The notes beneath the pieces are model-generated. The model was not told the DNA's origin. It searched no databases and saw only the letters and a program-made list of their open reading frames with translations. The translations under genes were made by a program, and so were the position numbers. From Lachnospiraceae bacterium (GTDB taxonomy: Bacteria > Bacillota > Clostridia > Lachnospirales > Lachnospiraceae): a stretch of DNA of 64,000 nucleotides. Below are positions 28,207-37,641 of the stretch, one piece after another. Each line of letters begins with the position of its first letter. Positions within the stretch are counted from its first letter, which is position 1. The stretch spans positions 694,501-758,500 of the forward strand of contig JAKVNF010000003.1 in NCBI GenBank assembly GCA_022483465.1. The letters run 5' to 3'.

Positions 28207-28392
28207 ATGGCAAAGACTTCGATGAAGATCAAACAGCAGATGAAGCCGAAGTTCTCCACGCGCGCCTATACGCGCTGCAGAATCTGCGGCCGCCCGCACT
28301 CCGTGCTGAAGAAGTACGGAATCTGCCGCATCTGCTTCCGTGAGCTCGCATACAAGGGCGAGATCCCGGGTGTCAGAAAAGCATCCTGGTAA
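28207..28392 (+). CDS. rpsZ: 30S ribosomal protein S14, zinc-binding type Z
   Basis: 61 residues with CRICGRPHS and CRICF zinc knuckles (C24, C27, C40, C43 by position). This short form is typical of Gram-positive bacteria. AAGGAG 6 bases upstream. Confidence 0.96.
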   Translation: MAKTSMKIKQQMKPKFSTRAYTRCRICGRPHSVLKKYGICRICFRELAYKGEIPGVRKASW

Positions 28393-28471
28393 TTCAGAGG
28401 AAGTTTGGAATAATCCTATTGGGATATCACATACTTAAGACGCGAGAGTGCGTCAGAAAGAGGTAAGTAAC

Positions 28472-28873
28472 ATGAGCATGAGTGATCCTATCGCAGATAT
28501 GCTGACCAGAATTCGCAACGCGAATACTTCCAAGCATGACACCGTCGACGTCCCGTCCTCCAAGATGAAGCTCGCCATTGCGGACATCCTGGTCGATGAG
28601 GGCTACATTGAGAAGTACGATCTTGTGGACGCAGGTCCCTACAAGAACATCCACATCACACTGAAGTATGGTGCGACCAAGAACGACCGCATCATCACCG
28701 GCCTCCGGAGAATCTCCAAGCCCGGCCTTCGTGTGTATGCTAGCAAGGATCAGGTTCCGAAGGTCCTCGATGGACTCGGAACGGCCATCCTCTCCACCAA
28801 CCAGGGCGTGATCACCGACAAGAAGGCCAGAGAGCTGCAGGTCGGCGGCGAGGTTCTGGCTTACATCTGGTAA
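28472..28873 (+). CDS. rpsH: 30S ribosomal protein S8
   Basis: 133 residues from [17 protein letters not shown]; the frame extends to 28448 but AAAGAGGTAAG fits the ATG at 28472. It binds helix 21 of 16S rRNA and in E. coli represses the spc operon. C-terminal [14 protein letters not shown] block intact. Confidence 0.95.
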   Translation: MSMSDPIADMLTRIRNANTSKHDTVDVPSSKMKLAIADILVDEGYIEKYDLVDAGPYKNIHITLKYGATKNDRIITGLRRISKPGLRVYASKDQVPKVLDGLGTAILSTNQGVITDKKARELQVGGEVLAYIW

Positions 28874-28981
28874 TCCGGATTCACCTATATACTGCGAATC
28901 TGACCCCGGCGGGATGGGCCGGCCGGTCAGTTCATTTGATACAGATAAACAAATTACGACAGAATATTTGGAGGTACGGGC

Positions 28982-29521
28982 ATGTCACGAATCGGTAAAA
29001 TGCCAATCGCTATACCGGCGGGCGTAACTGTCAGTGTAGCAGAAAATAATACAGTGACGGTAAAGGGACCCAAGGGTGAGCTCACCAGAACGCTCCCCAA
29101 GGAGATGACCATTAAGCAGGAAGACGGAAAGGTCGAAATCTCCCGTCCCAGCGATGATAAGAAAGAAAAGGCACTGCACGGTCTTACCAGAGCGCTCCTT
29201 CACAACATGGTTGTTGGTGTTTCCGAGGGCTTCAGCAAGACGCTCGAGATCAACGGCGTCGGCTACAGAGCTCAGAAGCAGGGTAAGACACTTGTAATGC
29301 ATTTAGGATATTCCCACACGGTTGATATGGAAGATCCTGAGGGCATCACCACGACGGTTCAGGACAACAAGATCATCGTCTCGGGAATCGATAAAGAGCT
29401 GGTTGGCCAGACCGCTGCCAACATCCGCGCGAAGAGAGGACCGGAGCCTTACAAGGGCAAGGGAATCAAGTACGACTACGAGACAATCAGACGCAAGGTT
29501 GGTAAGACCGGTAAGAAGTAA
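28982..29521 (+). CDS. rplF: 50S ribosomal protein L6
   Basis: 179 residues, [15 protein letters not shown], two tandem alpha-beta domains and the C-terminal [14 protein letters not shown] segment near the sarcin-ricin loop. TTGGAGG upstream. A 108-base gap precedes it with a GGCGGGATGGGCCGGCCGG-rich stretch but no clear terminator. Confidence 0.96.
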   Translation: MSRIGKMPIAIPAGVTVSVAENNTVTVKGPKGELTRTLPKEMTIKQEDGKVEISRPSDDKKEKALHGLTRALLHNMVVGVSEGFSKTLEINGVGYRAQKQGKTLVMHLGYSHTVDMEDPEGITTTVQDNKIIVSGIDKELVGQTAANIRAKRGPEPYKGKGIKYDYETIRRKVGKTGKK

Positions 29522-29538
29522 GGTAAGGAGCGTTTAAA

Positions 29539-29907
29539 ATGGTCAAAAAAGCAAATAGAAAGTTAATTCGCGAGAAGAAGCACCTGAGAGTGCGCAACCG
29601 TTTCAGCGGCACTCCTGACAGACCGCGTCTTTCCGTTTACAGAAGCAATAACCACATCTACGCACAGGTCATCGACGATGAGGCGGGCAAGACCCTTGTT
29701 TCCGCTGGCACCGTGGAGAAGGATGTCAAGGCTGCGCTGGAGCACACTGATGACATTGCAGCAGCAGAGTACATCGGCGATCTCGTAGCAAAGAGAGCAC
29801 TCGAGGCCGGAATCACCAAGGTTGTTTTCGACCGCGGCGGTCTCATTTACCAGGGCAAGGTCGCAGCACTCGCTGACGCAGCACGCAAGGCCGGCTTGGA
29901 TTTCTAA
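29539..29907 (+). CDS. rplR: 50S ribosomal protein L18
   Basis: 122 residues; binds 5S rRNA. RPRLSVYRSNNHIYAQVIDD and VVFDRGGLIYQGKV are family hallmarks. AAGGAGC upstream. Confidence 0.95.
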   Translation: MVKKANRKLIREKKHLRVRNRFSGTPDRPRLSVYRSNNHIYAQVIDDEAGKTLVSAGTVEKDVKAALEHTDDIAAAEYIGDLVAKRALEAGITKVVFDRGGLIYQGKVAALADAARKAGLDF

Positions 29908-29924
29908 GGGAGGAATAAGACTAG

Positions 29925-30434
29925 ATGAAGCGTTCTAATATTGATGCAAGTCAGATGGAACTCACCGATAAAGTCGTCACCATCAAGCGTGTCTCCAAGA
30001 CGGTCAAGGGCGGCCGCAACATGCGGTTCACCGCACTGGTTGTGGTTGGCGATCAGAATGGTCACGTCGGCGTCGGCCTCGGCAAGTCCATCGAGATTCC
30101 GGAAGCCATCCGGAAGGGAAGAGAGGATGCCGTCAAGAACATGGTCACCGTGTCCCTCGATGAGGTCGGCTCCATCTGCCACGACTACACCGGAAAGTAC
30201 GGTTCCTCCTCCGTTCTTCTCAAGAAGAGCCCCGATGGTACCGGTATCATAGCCGGCGGTCCTGCACGTACGGTCTGCGAGATGGCCGGAATCAAGAACA
30301 TCAGAACGAAGTCCCTTGGTTCCAACAACAAGCAGAACGTCGTTCTGGCAACACTGGATGGACTCAGCCATGTGAAGTCCCCCGAGGCGGTTGCTGCAAG
30401 ACGCGGCAAGTCTGTTGAGGATTTTAAGGGCTGA
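29925..30434 (+). CDS. rpsE: 30S ribosomal protein S5
   Basis: 169 residues, with double-stranded RNA-binding N-terminal domain ([21 protein letters not shown]) in the decoding region and the [13 protein letters not shown] loop. AGGGAGGA upstream. Spectinomycin-site residues look unremarkable. Confidence 0.96.
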   Translation: MKRSNIDASQMELTDKVVTIKRVSKTVKGGRNMRFTALVVVGDQNGHVGVGLGKSIEIPEAIRKGREDAVKNMVTVSLDEVGSICHDYTGKYGSSSVLLKKSPDGTGIIAGGPARTVCEMAGIKNIRTKSLGSNNKQNVVLATLDGLSHVKSPEAVAARRGKSVEDFKG

Positions 30435-30480
30435 ATGACCCCGGGATCCCACAGCGACACGGAAAGGAGAACACAGTAAA

Positions 30481-30669
30481 ATGGCTGACAAGAAGTTAAA
30501 GATCACGTTAGTGAAATCTACAATCGCAGCTGTTCCGAAGAACAAGGCAATCATCAAGTCCATGGGCTTCCATAAGACAAACAGCAGCGTGGTGCTGCCC
30601 GACAACGCAGCAACAAGAGGACAGATCCGCCTGATCGCTCCTTTTGTCAAGGTTGAAGAGCTGGACTAA
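30481..30669 (+). CDS. rpmD: 50S ribosomal protein L30
   Basis: 62 residues, KKLKITLVKSTIAAVPKNKAI, C-terminal basic stretch replaced by VKVEELD as in many bacteria. AAAGGAG upstream of the ATG. Confidence 0.94.
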   Translation: MADKKLKITLVKSTIAAVPKNKAIIKSMGFHKTNSSVVLPDNAATRGQIRLIAPFVKVEELD

Positions 30670-30682
30670 GGAGGGACGAAAC

Positions 30683-31144
30683 ATGGAATTAAATAGCTTA
30701 AGACCGGCCGACGGTTCCAGACACAGCGATTTCAGAAAAGGCCGCGGAACCGGATCCGGAAACGGAAAGACCGCAGGCTTTGGTCATAAGGGCCAGAAGG
30801 CTCGTTCCGGCAGACCCAGAGCAGGTTTTGAGGGCGGCCAGATGCCCCTTTACCGCCGTCTGCCCAAGAGAGGCTTCACAAACTACAACAGCAAGGACAT
30901 TGTGACCGTCAGCCTTGCTACCATCGCTGACAAGTTCGAGGATGGCGCTACGGTCGATGTGAAGGCTCTGCTCGATGCAGGCATCATCAAGGAGACCGGC
31001 GACGGTGTCAAGGTTCTCTCCGGTGACAAGGGCAAGGAGAAGCTCTCCCTGACCAAGAAGCTCACCATCAAGGCAAATGCGTTCTCCGCAGCTGCCAAGG
31101 AGAAGATTGAGGCAGCCGGCGGCGCAGCAGAGATTGTTGACTGA
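30683..31144 (+). CDS. rplO: 50S ribosomal protein L15
   Basis: 153 residues, MELNSLRPADGSRHSDFRKG; the frame starts earlier (30644) but AAGGAGGGACG fits the ATG at 30683. Glycine/arginine-rich N-terminal tail (GRGTGSGNGKTAGFGHKGQ) and C-terminal fold complete. Confidence 0.95.
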   Translation: MELNSLRPADGSRHSDFRKGRGTGSGNGKTAGFGHKGQKARSGRPRAGFEGGQMPLYRRLPKRGFTNYNSKDIVTVSLATIADKFEDGATVDVKALLDAGIIKETGDGVKVLSGDKGKEKLSLTKKLTIKANAFSAAAKEKIEAAGGAAEIVD

Positions 31145-31159
31145 TCAGGCAGCTGAACA

Positions 31160-31226
31160 CCCCCGGGAGCTTCTCCCGGTGAACTACATAAACAGCGCAG
31201 GGTTACCTGCCTGTTTATGTTTTTTG
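31160..31226 (+). terminator. Terminator-like hairpins between rplO and secY
   Basis: First CCCGGGAG/CTCCCGG (31162-31178). Then ACATAAACAG (31186-31195) pairs with CTGTTTATGT (31211-31220), with an inner CAGG/CCTG, followed by a T-run ending about 13 bases before the secY ATG. It would reduce transcription into secY-adk-infA relative to the ribosomal genes. Confidence 0.7.
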
Positions 31227-31238
31227 TCGTGAAAGGTC

Positions 31239-32567
31239 ATGGATAACGTTATGTTTGATACCGTCAAAAACGCGTTCAAAATAAAAGAAATCCGCAACAA
31301 GATTCTCTTTACGCTGGCCATGCTCGTCGTGGTCCGGTTCGGCTCTCAGCTCCCGGTTCCCGGCGTGAACCGGTCCTACTTCGCGAGCTGGTTCTCCCAG
31401 CAGACGGGTGATGCATTCAGCCTGCTGAATGCCTTCACCGGCGGCTCCTTCCTGAACATGTCCGTCTTTGCGCTGAACATCACGCCCTACATCACTTCCT
31501 CGATCATCATTCAGCTCCTGACGATTGCGATCCCGAAGCTGGAGGAGATGCAGGAGGATGAGGGAGAAGAGGGCAGGAGAAAGCTCACCGCCATCACGAG
31601 ATACGTGACGGTGGCCCTCGCTCTGGTCCAGGCATCCGCCATGACCATCGGCTTTGGCCGCCAGGGCCTGCTGGAAGACTATAATGCGGTGAATGTCATC
31701 ACCTGCATCGCCACCCTGACCGCCGGTTCCACCGCTGTCATGTGGATCGGTGAGCGGATCACGGACAACGGCGCGGGCAATGGAATTTCCATCGTCCTGA
31801 CCATCAACATCATCTCCCGTATCCCGCAGGATATGTCCGGCCTCTGGGATCAGTTCGTCTCCGGCAAGAGCGTTGCCAATGCCGGCGTCGCCATTGTGGT
31901 CATCGCTGCGATCATCGTGGGCATGACCGTCCTGACGATCCTGCTCAACGACGCAGAGCGCCGGATTCCGGTGCAGAACGCCAGCAAGATGGCAGGCAGA
32001 CGTGCCCTCGGCAGTTCTCTCTCCAGCATTCCGCTGAAGGTGAACACCGCCGGCGTCATGCCCATCATCTTCGCCTCCAGTATCATGGAGTTCCCGGTGC
32101 TGATCTCGACCCTGGTCGGATACAAGGGGACCGGCTGGTGGAGTGAGGCCCTTCGGTACCTCTCCTCCAGCTACTGGTGCAGTCCGAACTATCCCCGGTA
32201 TTCGCTGGGTCTTGTGGTCTACGTGCTGCTTCTCATCTTCTTTGCCTACTTCTACACCTCGATCACCTTCAACCCGATCCTGGTGGCGGACAACTTAAAG
32301 AAGAGCGGCAGCTTTATCCCGGGCATCCGTCCCGGCAAGCCCACCCAGGACTACCTGCAGCGGATCCTGAACTACATCATCTTCATCGGCGCCGTGGGTC
32401 TGACCATTGTCGGTGTGATCCCGTTCCTGTTCCGGGGACTGTTCAATGCGGACGTCTCCTTCGGCGGAACGAGCCTGATCATCATCGTCTCGGTCATCCT
32501 GGAGACGATCAAGCAGATCGAGTCCATGATGGTGGTCCGCAACTACAAGGCCTTCCTCACCGAGTGA
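31239..32567 (+). CDS. secY: Protein translocase subunit SecY
   Basis: 442 residues with ten predicted membrane spans. It is the channel of the SecYEG translocon. RFGSQLPVPGVNR near the plug side, PYITSSIIIQLL (TM2) and the cytoplasmic loop with NAERRIPVQ-like DAERRIPVQNASKM are typical. Start ATG 31239 with GAAAGG close by. It has a hairpin between it and rplO, so expression may be tuned down. Confidence 0.97.
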   Translation: MDNVMFDTVKNAFKIKEIRNKILFTLAMLVVVRFGSQLPVPGVNRSYFASWFSQQTGDAFSLLNAFTGGSFLNMSVFALNITPYITSSIIIQLLTIAIPKLEEMQEDEGEEGRRKLTAITRYVTVALALVQASAMTIGFGRQGLLEDYNAVNVITCIATLTAGSTAVMWIGERITDNGAGNGISIVLTINIISRIPQDMSGLWDQFVSGKSVANAGVAIVVIAAIIVGMTVLTILLNDAERRIPVQNASKMAGRRALGSSLSSIPLKVNTAGVMPIIFASSIMEFPVLISTLVGYKGTGWWSEALRYLSSSYWCSPNYPRYSLGLVVYVLLLIFFAYFYTSITFNPILVADNLKKSGSFIPGIRPGKPTQDYLQRILNYIIFIGAVGLTIVGVIPFLFRGLFNADVSFGGTSLIIIVSVILETIKQIESMMVVRNYKAFLTE

Positions 32568-32718
32568 GAAGACCGGCAGTACTTTTTGAGAACAAAGCGG
32601 GGGAGCAAGATCACTTCCCCGCGGATTTCAGCGGGTGTTTACCCCCGCTGCAGAGGCAGCAGTCTGTTCTGCCGCCCCTGCAGAGACGGTAAAACTTGAT
32701 GAAAAGGAGACAGCACAT

Positions 32719-33360
32719 ATGAAGATCGTTATGTTAGGCGCCCCGGGCGCCGGCAAAGGCACCCAGGCCGGCCTGATCTGTGAGAAGTACCAGATTCCCC
32801 ACATCTCCACCGGGGACATCTTCCGGGCCAACATCAAGAACGGCACGGAGCTTGGCAAGAAGGCAAAGGCATACATGGACCAGGGCAAGCTCGTCCCCGA
32901 TGAGCTGACCATCCAACTTCTTTTGGACCGGGTGGCAAAGGACGACTGCAAGAACGGCTATGTCCTGGACGGCTTCCCGCGCACCATTCCCCAGGCCGAG
33001 GTGCTCACCAAGGCGCTGGCTGAGCAGGGCGAGAAGGTCGACTTCGCCATCAACGTGGATGTCCCGGATGAGAACATCGTCAACCGCATGTCCGGCCGCC
33101 GCAGCTGCCCCAAGTGCGGCGCGTCCTATCACATCCAGTTCATCCCGCCCAAGAAGGAGGGTATCTGCGATGTCTGCGGCGCAGCCCTGATTCAGCGGGA
33201 CGACGACAAGCCGGAGACCGTCAAGAACCGGCTCAAGGTGTATCATGAGCAGACCCAGCCCCTCATCGATTACTATGAGAAGGCCGGTGTCTTAAAGACC
33301 GTGGACGGAACCAAGGACCGGGACGAGGTCTTTGCGGCAATCACCGCCATCCTGGGCTGA
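32719..33360 (+). CDS. adk: Adenylate kinase
   Basis: 213 residues from [16 protein letters not shown]; the frame extends to 32635 but AAAAGGAG fits 32719. P-loop GAPGAGKGT (7-15) and DGFPRT are intact. The LID carries a zinc knuckle (CPKC and CDVC) typical of Gram-positive enzymes. It interconverts ATP, ADP and AMP. The usual neighbour map (methionine aminopeptidase) is missing after it. Confidence 0.97.
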   Translation: MKIVMLGAPGAGKGTQAGLICEKYQIPHISTGDIFRANIKNGTELGKKAKAYMDQGKLVPDELTIQLLLDRVAKDDCKNGYVLDGFPRTIPQAEVLTKALAEQGEKVDFAINVDVPDENIVNRMSGRRSCPKCGASYHIQFIPPKKEGICDVCGAALIQRDDDKPETVKNRLKVYHEQTQPLIDYYEKAGVLKTVDGTKDRDEVFAAITAILG

Positions 33361-33390
33361 GACGCCCATTAGTGAGGAGAAACACAATAT

Positions 33391-33609
33391 ATGTCGAAAG
33401 CAGATGTCATTGAACTTGAGGGTGTCGTGGTGGAGAAGCTCCCCAACACGATGTTTCGGGTCAAGCTGGAAAACGGCGCGATCATTCTTGCCCACATCAG
33501 CGGGAAGCTCCGCCAGAACTTCATCCGCATCCTGCCCGGCGACAAGGTCACGCTGGAGATGTCCACCTACGACCTGACCAAGGGCAGAATCGTCTGGAGA
33601 GACAAGTAA
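33391..33609 (+). CDS. infA: Translation initiation factor IF-1
   Basis: 72 residues, OB fold, [19 protein letters not shown] to KGRIVWRDK. It blocks the A site during initiation. It lies 30 bases after adk, where map would normally intervene. GAGGAG upstream. Confidence 0.96.
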   Translation: MSKADVIELEGVVVEKLPNTMFRVKLENGAIILAHISGKLRQNFIRILPGDKVTLEMSTYDLTKGRIVWRDK

Positions 33610-33665
33610 GTCACCAGGGCTTTGACAAACTGTGCGGAGTATTCGTAATTTTGCGAATATTTTGC

Positions 33666-33694
33666 TTGCATTGTCCGAAGCCGCGTGCTATATT
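33666..33694 (+). promoter_or_regulatory. Promoter before rpmJ (alpha operon)
   Basis: TTGCAT (33666-33671), 17-bp spacer, TATATT (33689-33694). A leader of about 130 bases follows before rpmJ. Another TTGACA at 33621 lacks a good -10 at proper distance. Confidence 0.6.
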
Positions 33695-33828
33695 ATTTTA
33701 GTTCACGTGAAAGTGCATGGGGATACTGTGCGCTTTCTGTGTTGGCGTCTCCGGAACATTCGGTCTGAGACCGGCGGGAGGGAGCGTCAAATAAATGGAA
33801 ATGAAAATTTCGGAAAGGAGAGTGCAGC

Positions 33829-33942
33829 GTGAAAGTTAGAGCATCCGTGAAGCCGATGTGCGAGAAGTGCAAGGTTGTGAAGCGCAAAGGTGTGATCCGG
33901 ATTATCTGCGAGAATCCGAAGCATAAGCAGAGACAGGGATGA
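33829..33942 (+). CDS. rpmJ: 50S ribosomal protein L36
   Basis: 37 residues, GTG start after [35 protein letters not shown] and then [17 protein letters not shown]. CxxC, Cys27 and His33 form the zinc site of the C+ form. Too short for usual ORF cut-offs. It is followed by a 251-base gap. Confidence 0.95.
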   Translation: MKVRASVKPMCEKCKVVKRKGVIRIICENPKHKQRQG

Positions 33943-34193
33943 GCCATTCGGTCGCAAGACCCGATGCGGCAGGCAACTGCCGAAATCGCCGCTGCCGACG
34001 CAGCCCGCGATTTGTTGATACCCTGTGAACCGGTTCCGAAGAACCGGGATTCGCAGCGGAAAGGCCGGATCCGAACCACACCGGCTGGGCGAGACAGATC
34101 TCCCGCGTCTTACGGGAAGTCACAGGGCCCCAAAGTCAGCCCTGGTCGCCCCAATCAATCAGACAAGTATTTAGTTTGGAGGAATTACATCAA
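33943..34193 (+). promoter_or_regulatory. Structured gap between rpmJ and rpsM
   Basis: 251 gene-free bases with possible stems (AACCGGTTC/GAACCGG near 34027-34049; CCCGCG and TTACGGG near 34100). No good promoter. In E. coli the alpha operon leader before rpsM binds S4; a similar role here is only an inference. Confidence 0.4.
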
Positions 34194-34562
34194 ATGGCTC
34201 GTATTGCTGGTATTGATTTACCCAGAGACAAGAGAGTAGAGATCGGCCTCACTGCCATCTATGGCATCGGCCGCACCTCTGCCGACAAGATTCTCGCGGC
34301 TACAGGAGTCGATCCTGACACCCGCTGCAGAGATCTGACAGACGACGAGGTCAAGAAGCTCGCTGATGAGATCGCAGCAAACTACATGGTCGAAGGTGAT
34401 CTTCGCCGTGATGTTGCGATGAACATCAAGATGCTCACCGAGATCGGCTGCTACAGAGGCGTTCGCCACAGAAGAGGACTTCCGGTCCGCGGACAGCACA
34501 CCAAGAACAATGCCCGCACCCGCAAGGGACCCCGCAAGACGATCGCAAACAAGAAGCAGTAA
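34194..34562 (+). CDS. rpsM: 30S ribosomal protein S13
   Basis: 122 residues, [19 protein letters not shown]. It forms bridges to the large subunit and touches P-site tRNA through its basic tail ([15 protein letters not shown]). TTGGAGG upstream of 34194; the in-frame ATG at 34176 is too early. Confidence 0.96.
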   Translation: MARIAGIDLPRDKRVEIGLTAIYGIGRTSADKILAATGVDPDTRCRDLTDDEVKKLADEIAANYMVEGDLRRDVAMNIKMLTEIGCYRGVRHRRGLPVRGQHTKNNARTRKGPRKTIANKKQ

Positions 34563-34601
34563 TTCGCAGTAAGACATAGGTAAGAAAGTAGGTTAGTTTT
34601 T

Positions 34602-35003
34602 ATGGCAAATCAGAAGTCCGCAGCAAGAACTGCTGCAAAGAAGCGTGTCAAGAAAAACGTTGAACGCGGTCAGGCACATATCCAGGCATCCTTCAACAAC
34701 ACGATCGTTACCCTCACCGATACACAGGGCAACGCTCTGTCCTGGGCAAGCGCCGGCGGCCTTGGTTTCAAAGGTTCAAGGAAATCTACTCCCTATGCTG
34801 CACAGATGGCGGCCGAGACCGCAACCAAGGCAGCGATGATTCATGGACTCAAAGCAGTCGATGTTTTCGTCAAGGGACCCGGATCCGGAAGAGAAGCAGC
34901 CATCCGCGCGCTGAACGCAAACGGCCTGCAGGTTCTCTCCATCACCGATGTGACCCCCGTGCCGCACAACGGCTGCCGTCCGCCTAAGAGAAGAAGAGTA
35001 TAA
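34602..35003 (+). CDS. rpsK: 30S ribosomal protein S11
   Basis: 133 residues, the platform protein near the E site. [21 protein letters not shown] and [16 protein letters not shown] are family-typical. Confidence 0.96.
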   Translation: MANQKSAARTAAKKRVKKNVERGQAHIQASFNNTIVTLTDTQGNALSWASAGGLGFKGSRKSTPYAAQMAAETATKAAMIHGLKAVDVFVKGPGSGREAAIRALNANGLQVLSITDVTPVPHNGCRPPKRRRV

Positions 35004-35117
35004 CCTGATCCACCGATCGCAAGACAATTGCTCCAATAATTGGAGGAAGGTCCCGGCGTTGCCGGGATTGTAAACAACAATCACGGGATTTCCCGTGACA
35101 GTAGGAAAGGAGCCATC

Positions 35118-35711
35118 ATGGCAGTTGATAAGACACCAGTTTTAAAGAGATGCAGATCCCTCGACCTTGATCCGATGTACCTCGGATACAGCAAGAAGTC
35201 CCACCGCACCCTGACCAGAAGAAGCAGAAAGGTCTCCGAGTACGGCATCCAGCTTCGCGAGAAGCAGAAGGCTAAGTTCATCTACGGCGTGCTGGAGAAG
35301 CCCTTCCGCAACTACTACGAGAAGGCTGACCGCATGAAGGGCATGACCGGTGAGAACCTCATGACCATGCTCGAGTGCCGCCTGGACAACGTGGTCTTCC
35401 GTATGGGCTTTGCCAGAACCAGAAGAGAGGCAAGACAGGTCGTGGATCACAAGCACATCCTCGTGAACGGCAAGTGCGTCAATCTTCCCTCCTATGAGGT
35501 GAAGGTCGGCGATGTCATCGAGGTGAAGGAGAAGTCCAAGTCCATGCAGAGATTCAAGGACATCTCCGAGGTGACGGCCGCAAGAGTCACTCCTGAGTGG
35601 GTCGATGTGGACAAGGAGAACCTGAAGGGAACCGTTAGTACACTTCCTAAGAGAGAGCAGATCGACGTTCCGGTCGATGAGATGGCCATCGTCGAGTTGT
35701 ACTCCAAGTAA
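35118..35711 (+). CDS. rpsD: 30S ribosomal protein S4
   Basis: 197 residues from [15 protein letters not shown] with GGAAAGGAG upstream; the frame extends to 35040 without family similarity. S4 initiates 30S assembly and is often the repressor of the alpha operon. The N-terminal arm is the short form seen in Lachnospiraceae with only one cysteine, so no zinc site. The S4 RNA-binding domain ([19 protein letters not shown]) is intact. Confidence 0.95.
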   Translation: MAVDKTPVLKRCRSLDLDPMYLGYSKKSHRTLTRRSRKVSEYGIQLREKQKAKFIYGVLEKPFRNYYEKADRMKGMTGENLMTMLECRLDNVVFRMGFARTRREARQVVDHKHILVNGKCVNLPSYEVKVGDVIEVKEKSKSMQRFKDISEVTAARVTPEWVDVDKENLKGTVSTLPKREQIDVPVDEMAIVELYSK

Positions 35712-35809
35712 TTCTAATCCAAGCCTTAGATGGATACATGCAACCCAGAGGCGCGGCGTTTCCTGCATTCGGGCGGCAGCTGCGTGAAAATGAGTAAGGA
35801 GGTATACGC

Positions 35810-36778
35810 GTGTTTGATTTTGAAAGGCCCAATATTGAGGTCGCTGAAATCTCCGATGACAAGAAATTTGGAAGATTTGTAGTAGAGCCGCTCGAAAGAG
35901 GATACGGCATCACGCTGGGGAACTCCCTCCGGCGCATCATGCTGTCCTCCCTTCCCGGTGCTGCAGTCAGCCAGATCAAAATCGATGGCGTTCAGCATGA
36001 ATTCAGCACTATTCCAGGCGTGAAGGAAGATGTAACAGATATCATCATGAACATCAAGAGTCTCGCGATTCAGAATACCAGCGAGTCCAACGAGCCCCGC
36101 ACCGCATACATTGAGATGGAGGGTCCCGGAATTGTTCGTGCCCGTGATATCCAGGCAGATCAGGATATTCACATCATGAACCCCGACCAGGTGATCGCAA
36201 CGCTCTCCGGAGAGAAGACAAAGCTCTTCATCGAGCTGACCATCACCAAAGGAAGAGGCTATGTCAGTGCAGATAAGAACAAGGATGCTGACACCAAGAT
36301 CGGTGTCATCCCGATTGATTCGATCTACACTCCGGTTCAGCGAGTCAATGTCACCGTTGAGAATACGCGCGTGGGCCAGCAGACCGATTACGACAAGCTG
36401 ACACTCGACGTCACCACCAATGGAACTCTTGCTCCGGATGAGGCCGTCAGCCTTGCAGCAAAAGTTCTGAGTGAGCACCTCTCTGTTTTCATTGATCTCT
36501 CAGAGGACGCCAAGAAGACCGAAGTCATGAACGATCCCGTGGATGAGAAGCCGGATCAGGCTCTGTCCATGAGCATCGATGAGCTGGAGCTCTCCGTGCG
36601 CTCCTACAATTGCCTGAAGCGTGCCGGCATCAACACCGTGGAGGAGCTCATCAGCAAGACTCCGGACGAGATGATGAAGGTTCGCAACCTCGGCAAGAAG
36701 TCTCTGGACGAGGTTCTGGAGAAGCTCAAGGAGCTTGGCCTCAAGCTCAACAACGCGCCCAGCGACGGCACCAACTGA
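35810..36778 (+). CDS. rpoA: RNA polymerase subunit alpha
   Basis: 322 residues, GTG start with AAGGAGG 12 bases upstream. The N-terminal domain ([21 protein letters not shown]) dimerises and assembles the polymerase. After an acidic linker near 228-245 the C-terminal helix-hairpin-helix domain ([17 protein letters not shown]) binds UP elements and activators. Confidence 0.97.
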   Translation: MFDFERPNIEVAEISDDKKFGRFVVEPLERGYGITLGNSLRRIMLSSLPGAAVSQIKIDGVQHEFSTIPGVKEDVTDIIMNIKSLAIQNTSESNEPRTAYIEMEGPGIVRARDIQADQDIHIMNPDQVIATLSGEKTKLFIELTITKGRGYVSADKNKDADTKIGVIPIDSIYTPVQRVNVTVENTRVGQQTDYDKLTLDVTTNGTLAPDEAVSLAAKVLSEHLSVFIDLSEDAKKTEVMNDPVDEKPDQALSMSIDELELSVRSYNCLKRAGINTVEELISKTPDEMMKVRNLGKKSLDEVLEKLKELGLKLNNAPSDGTN

Positions 36779-36953
36779 GGTCCCCGCGAGCGCATCGCAG
36801 TTATTGTTCATTGGCATGATCCGCGCTCTTCGCGGTCATGCTTTCCTGACCTGGTAATTCCCATGAGGTTCGGGTTGGGCTGGCACAATCAGCCGGCGGA
36901 TGCGGGTAAATCCGAAGGTGCCGCATCCGCCGCCATCAGAAAAGGAGAAAATC
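36779..36953 (+). promoter_or_regulatory. Structured rpoA-rplQ gap
   Basis: Two stems: GCATGATCCGCG/CGCGGTCATGC (36814-36841), weakly terminator-like, and CGGCGGATGCGG (36894-36905) with CCGCATCCGCCG (36921-36932), 12 perfect pairs ending 8 bases before the AAAAGGAG of rplQ. The second could gate translation of L17. Confidence 0.55.
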
Positions 36954-37490
36954 ATGGCTGAGTACAGAAAGTTAGGCAAGAAGACCAAGCTGAGAAAGGC
37001 ACTGCTTCGCGCACAGGCGACACAGCTGCTTTATCACGGGAGAATCATCACCACCGAGGCAAGAGCCAAGGAAGTCCAGAAGATCGTGGAGCCCCTCATC
37101 GCACTCGCTGCGAAGGAGAAGGACAACTTCGAGGAAGTCACCGTCAAGGCCAAGGTTGCCCGCAAGGACAAGGATGGCAAGCGCGTGAAGGAAGTCAAGG
37201 ACGGCAAGAAGGTTACCGTCTACGACGAGGTCGAGAAGAAGATCACCAAGGACGCTCCTTCCCGTCTGCACGCAAGACGTCAGATCCTGCGCGTGCTCTA
37301 TCCTGTGACCGAGGTTCCGGCACAGGCAGCAGGCAGAAAGAAGAACACCAAGGAAGTTGATCTGGTGGCAAAGCTGTTTGACGAGTACGGAAAGAAGTAC
37401 GCTGACCGCAAGGGCGGCTACACCAGAATCGTCAAGATCGGCCAGAGAAAGGGCGATGCGGCCATGGAGGTCGTGCTCGAGCTCGTATAA
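36954..37490 (+). CDS. rplQ: 50S ribosomal protein L17
   Basis: 178 residues from MAEYRKLGKKTKLRKALLR. About 50 residues longer than the E. coli protein owing to a lysine-rich insertion (about residues 60-105, including KDKDGKRVKEVKDGKK) between the two conserved halves. Such extended L17 proteins occur in related Clostridia. The frame starts at 36900 but AAAAGGAG fits 36954. Last gene of the cluster. Confidence 0.95.
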   Translation: MAEYRKLGKKTKLRKALLRAQATQLLYHGRIITTEARAKEVQKIVEPLIALAAKEKDNFEEVTVKAKVARKDKDGKRVKEVKDGKKVTVYDEVEKKITKDAPSRLHARRQILRVLYPVTEVPAQAAGRKKNTKEVDLVAKLFDEYGKKYADRKGGYTRIVKIGQRKGDAAMEVVLELV

Positions 37491-37514
37491 GCCAATCGGT
37501 ACTGCGCCTAATGA

Positions 37515-37550
37515 CAGGCCGGCGGGATTTCCCGCCGGTCTGTTTTGCGT
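37515..37550 (+). terminator. Terminator of the ribosomal super-cluster
   Basis: CAGGCCGGCGGG pairs with CCCGCCGGTCTG (one G-U) around ATTT, followed by a TTTTGCGTTTTG run. Confidence 0.88.
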
Positions 37551-37641
37551 TTTGCGCGGGATTGTTTTCTCCCTGCCTGCATGCTAACATAGCGTGAGTT
37601 CGCAATCGGTAACCAGTGCCGATAGACAAGGTTGACAACCA

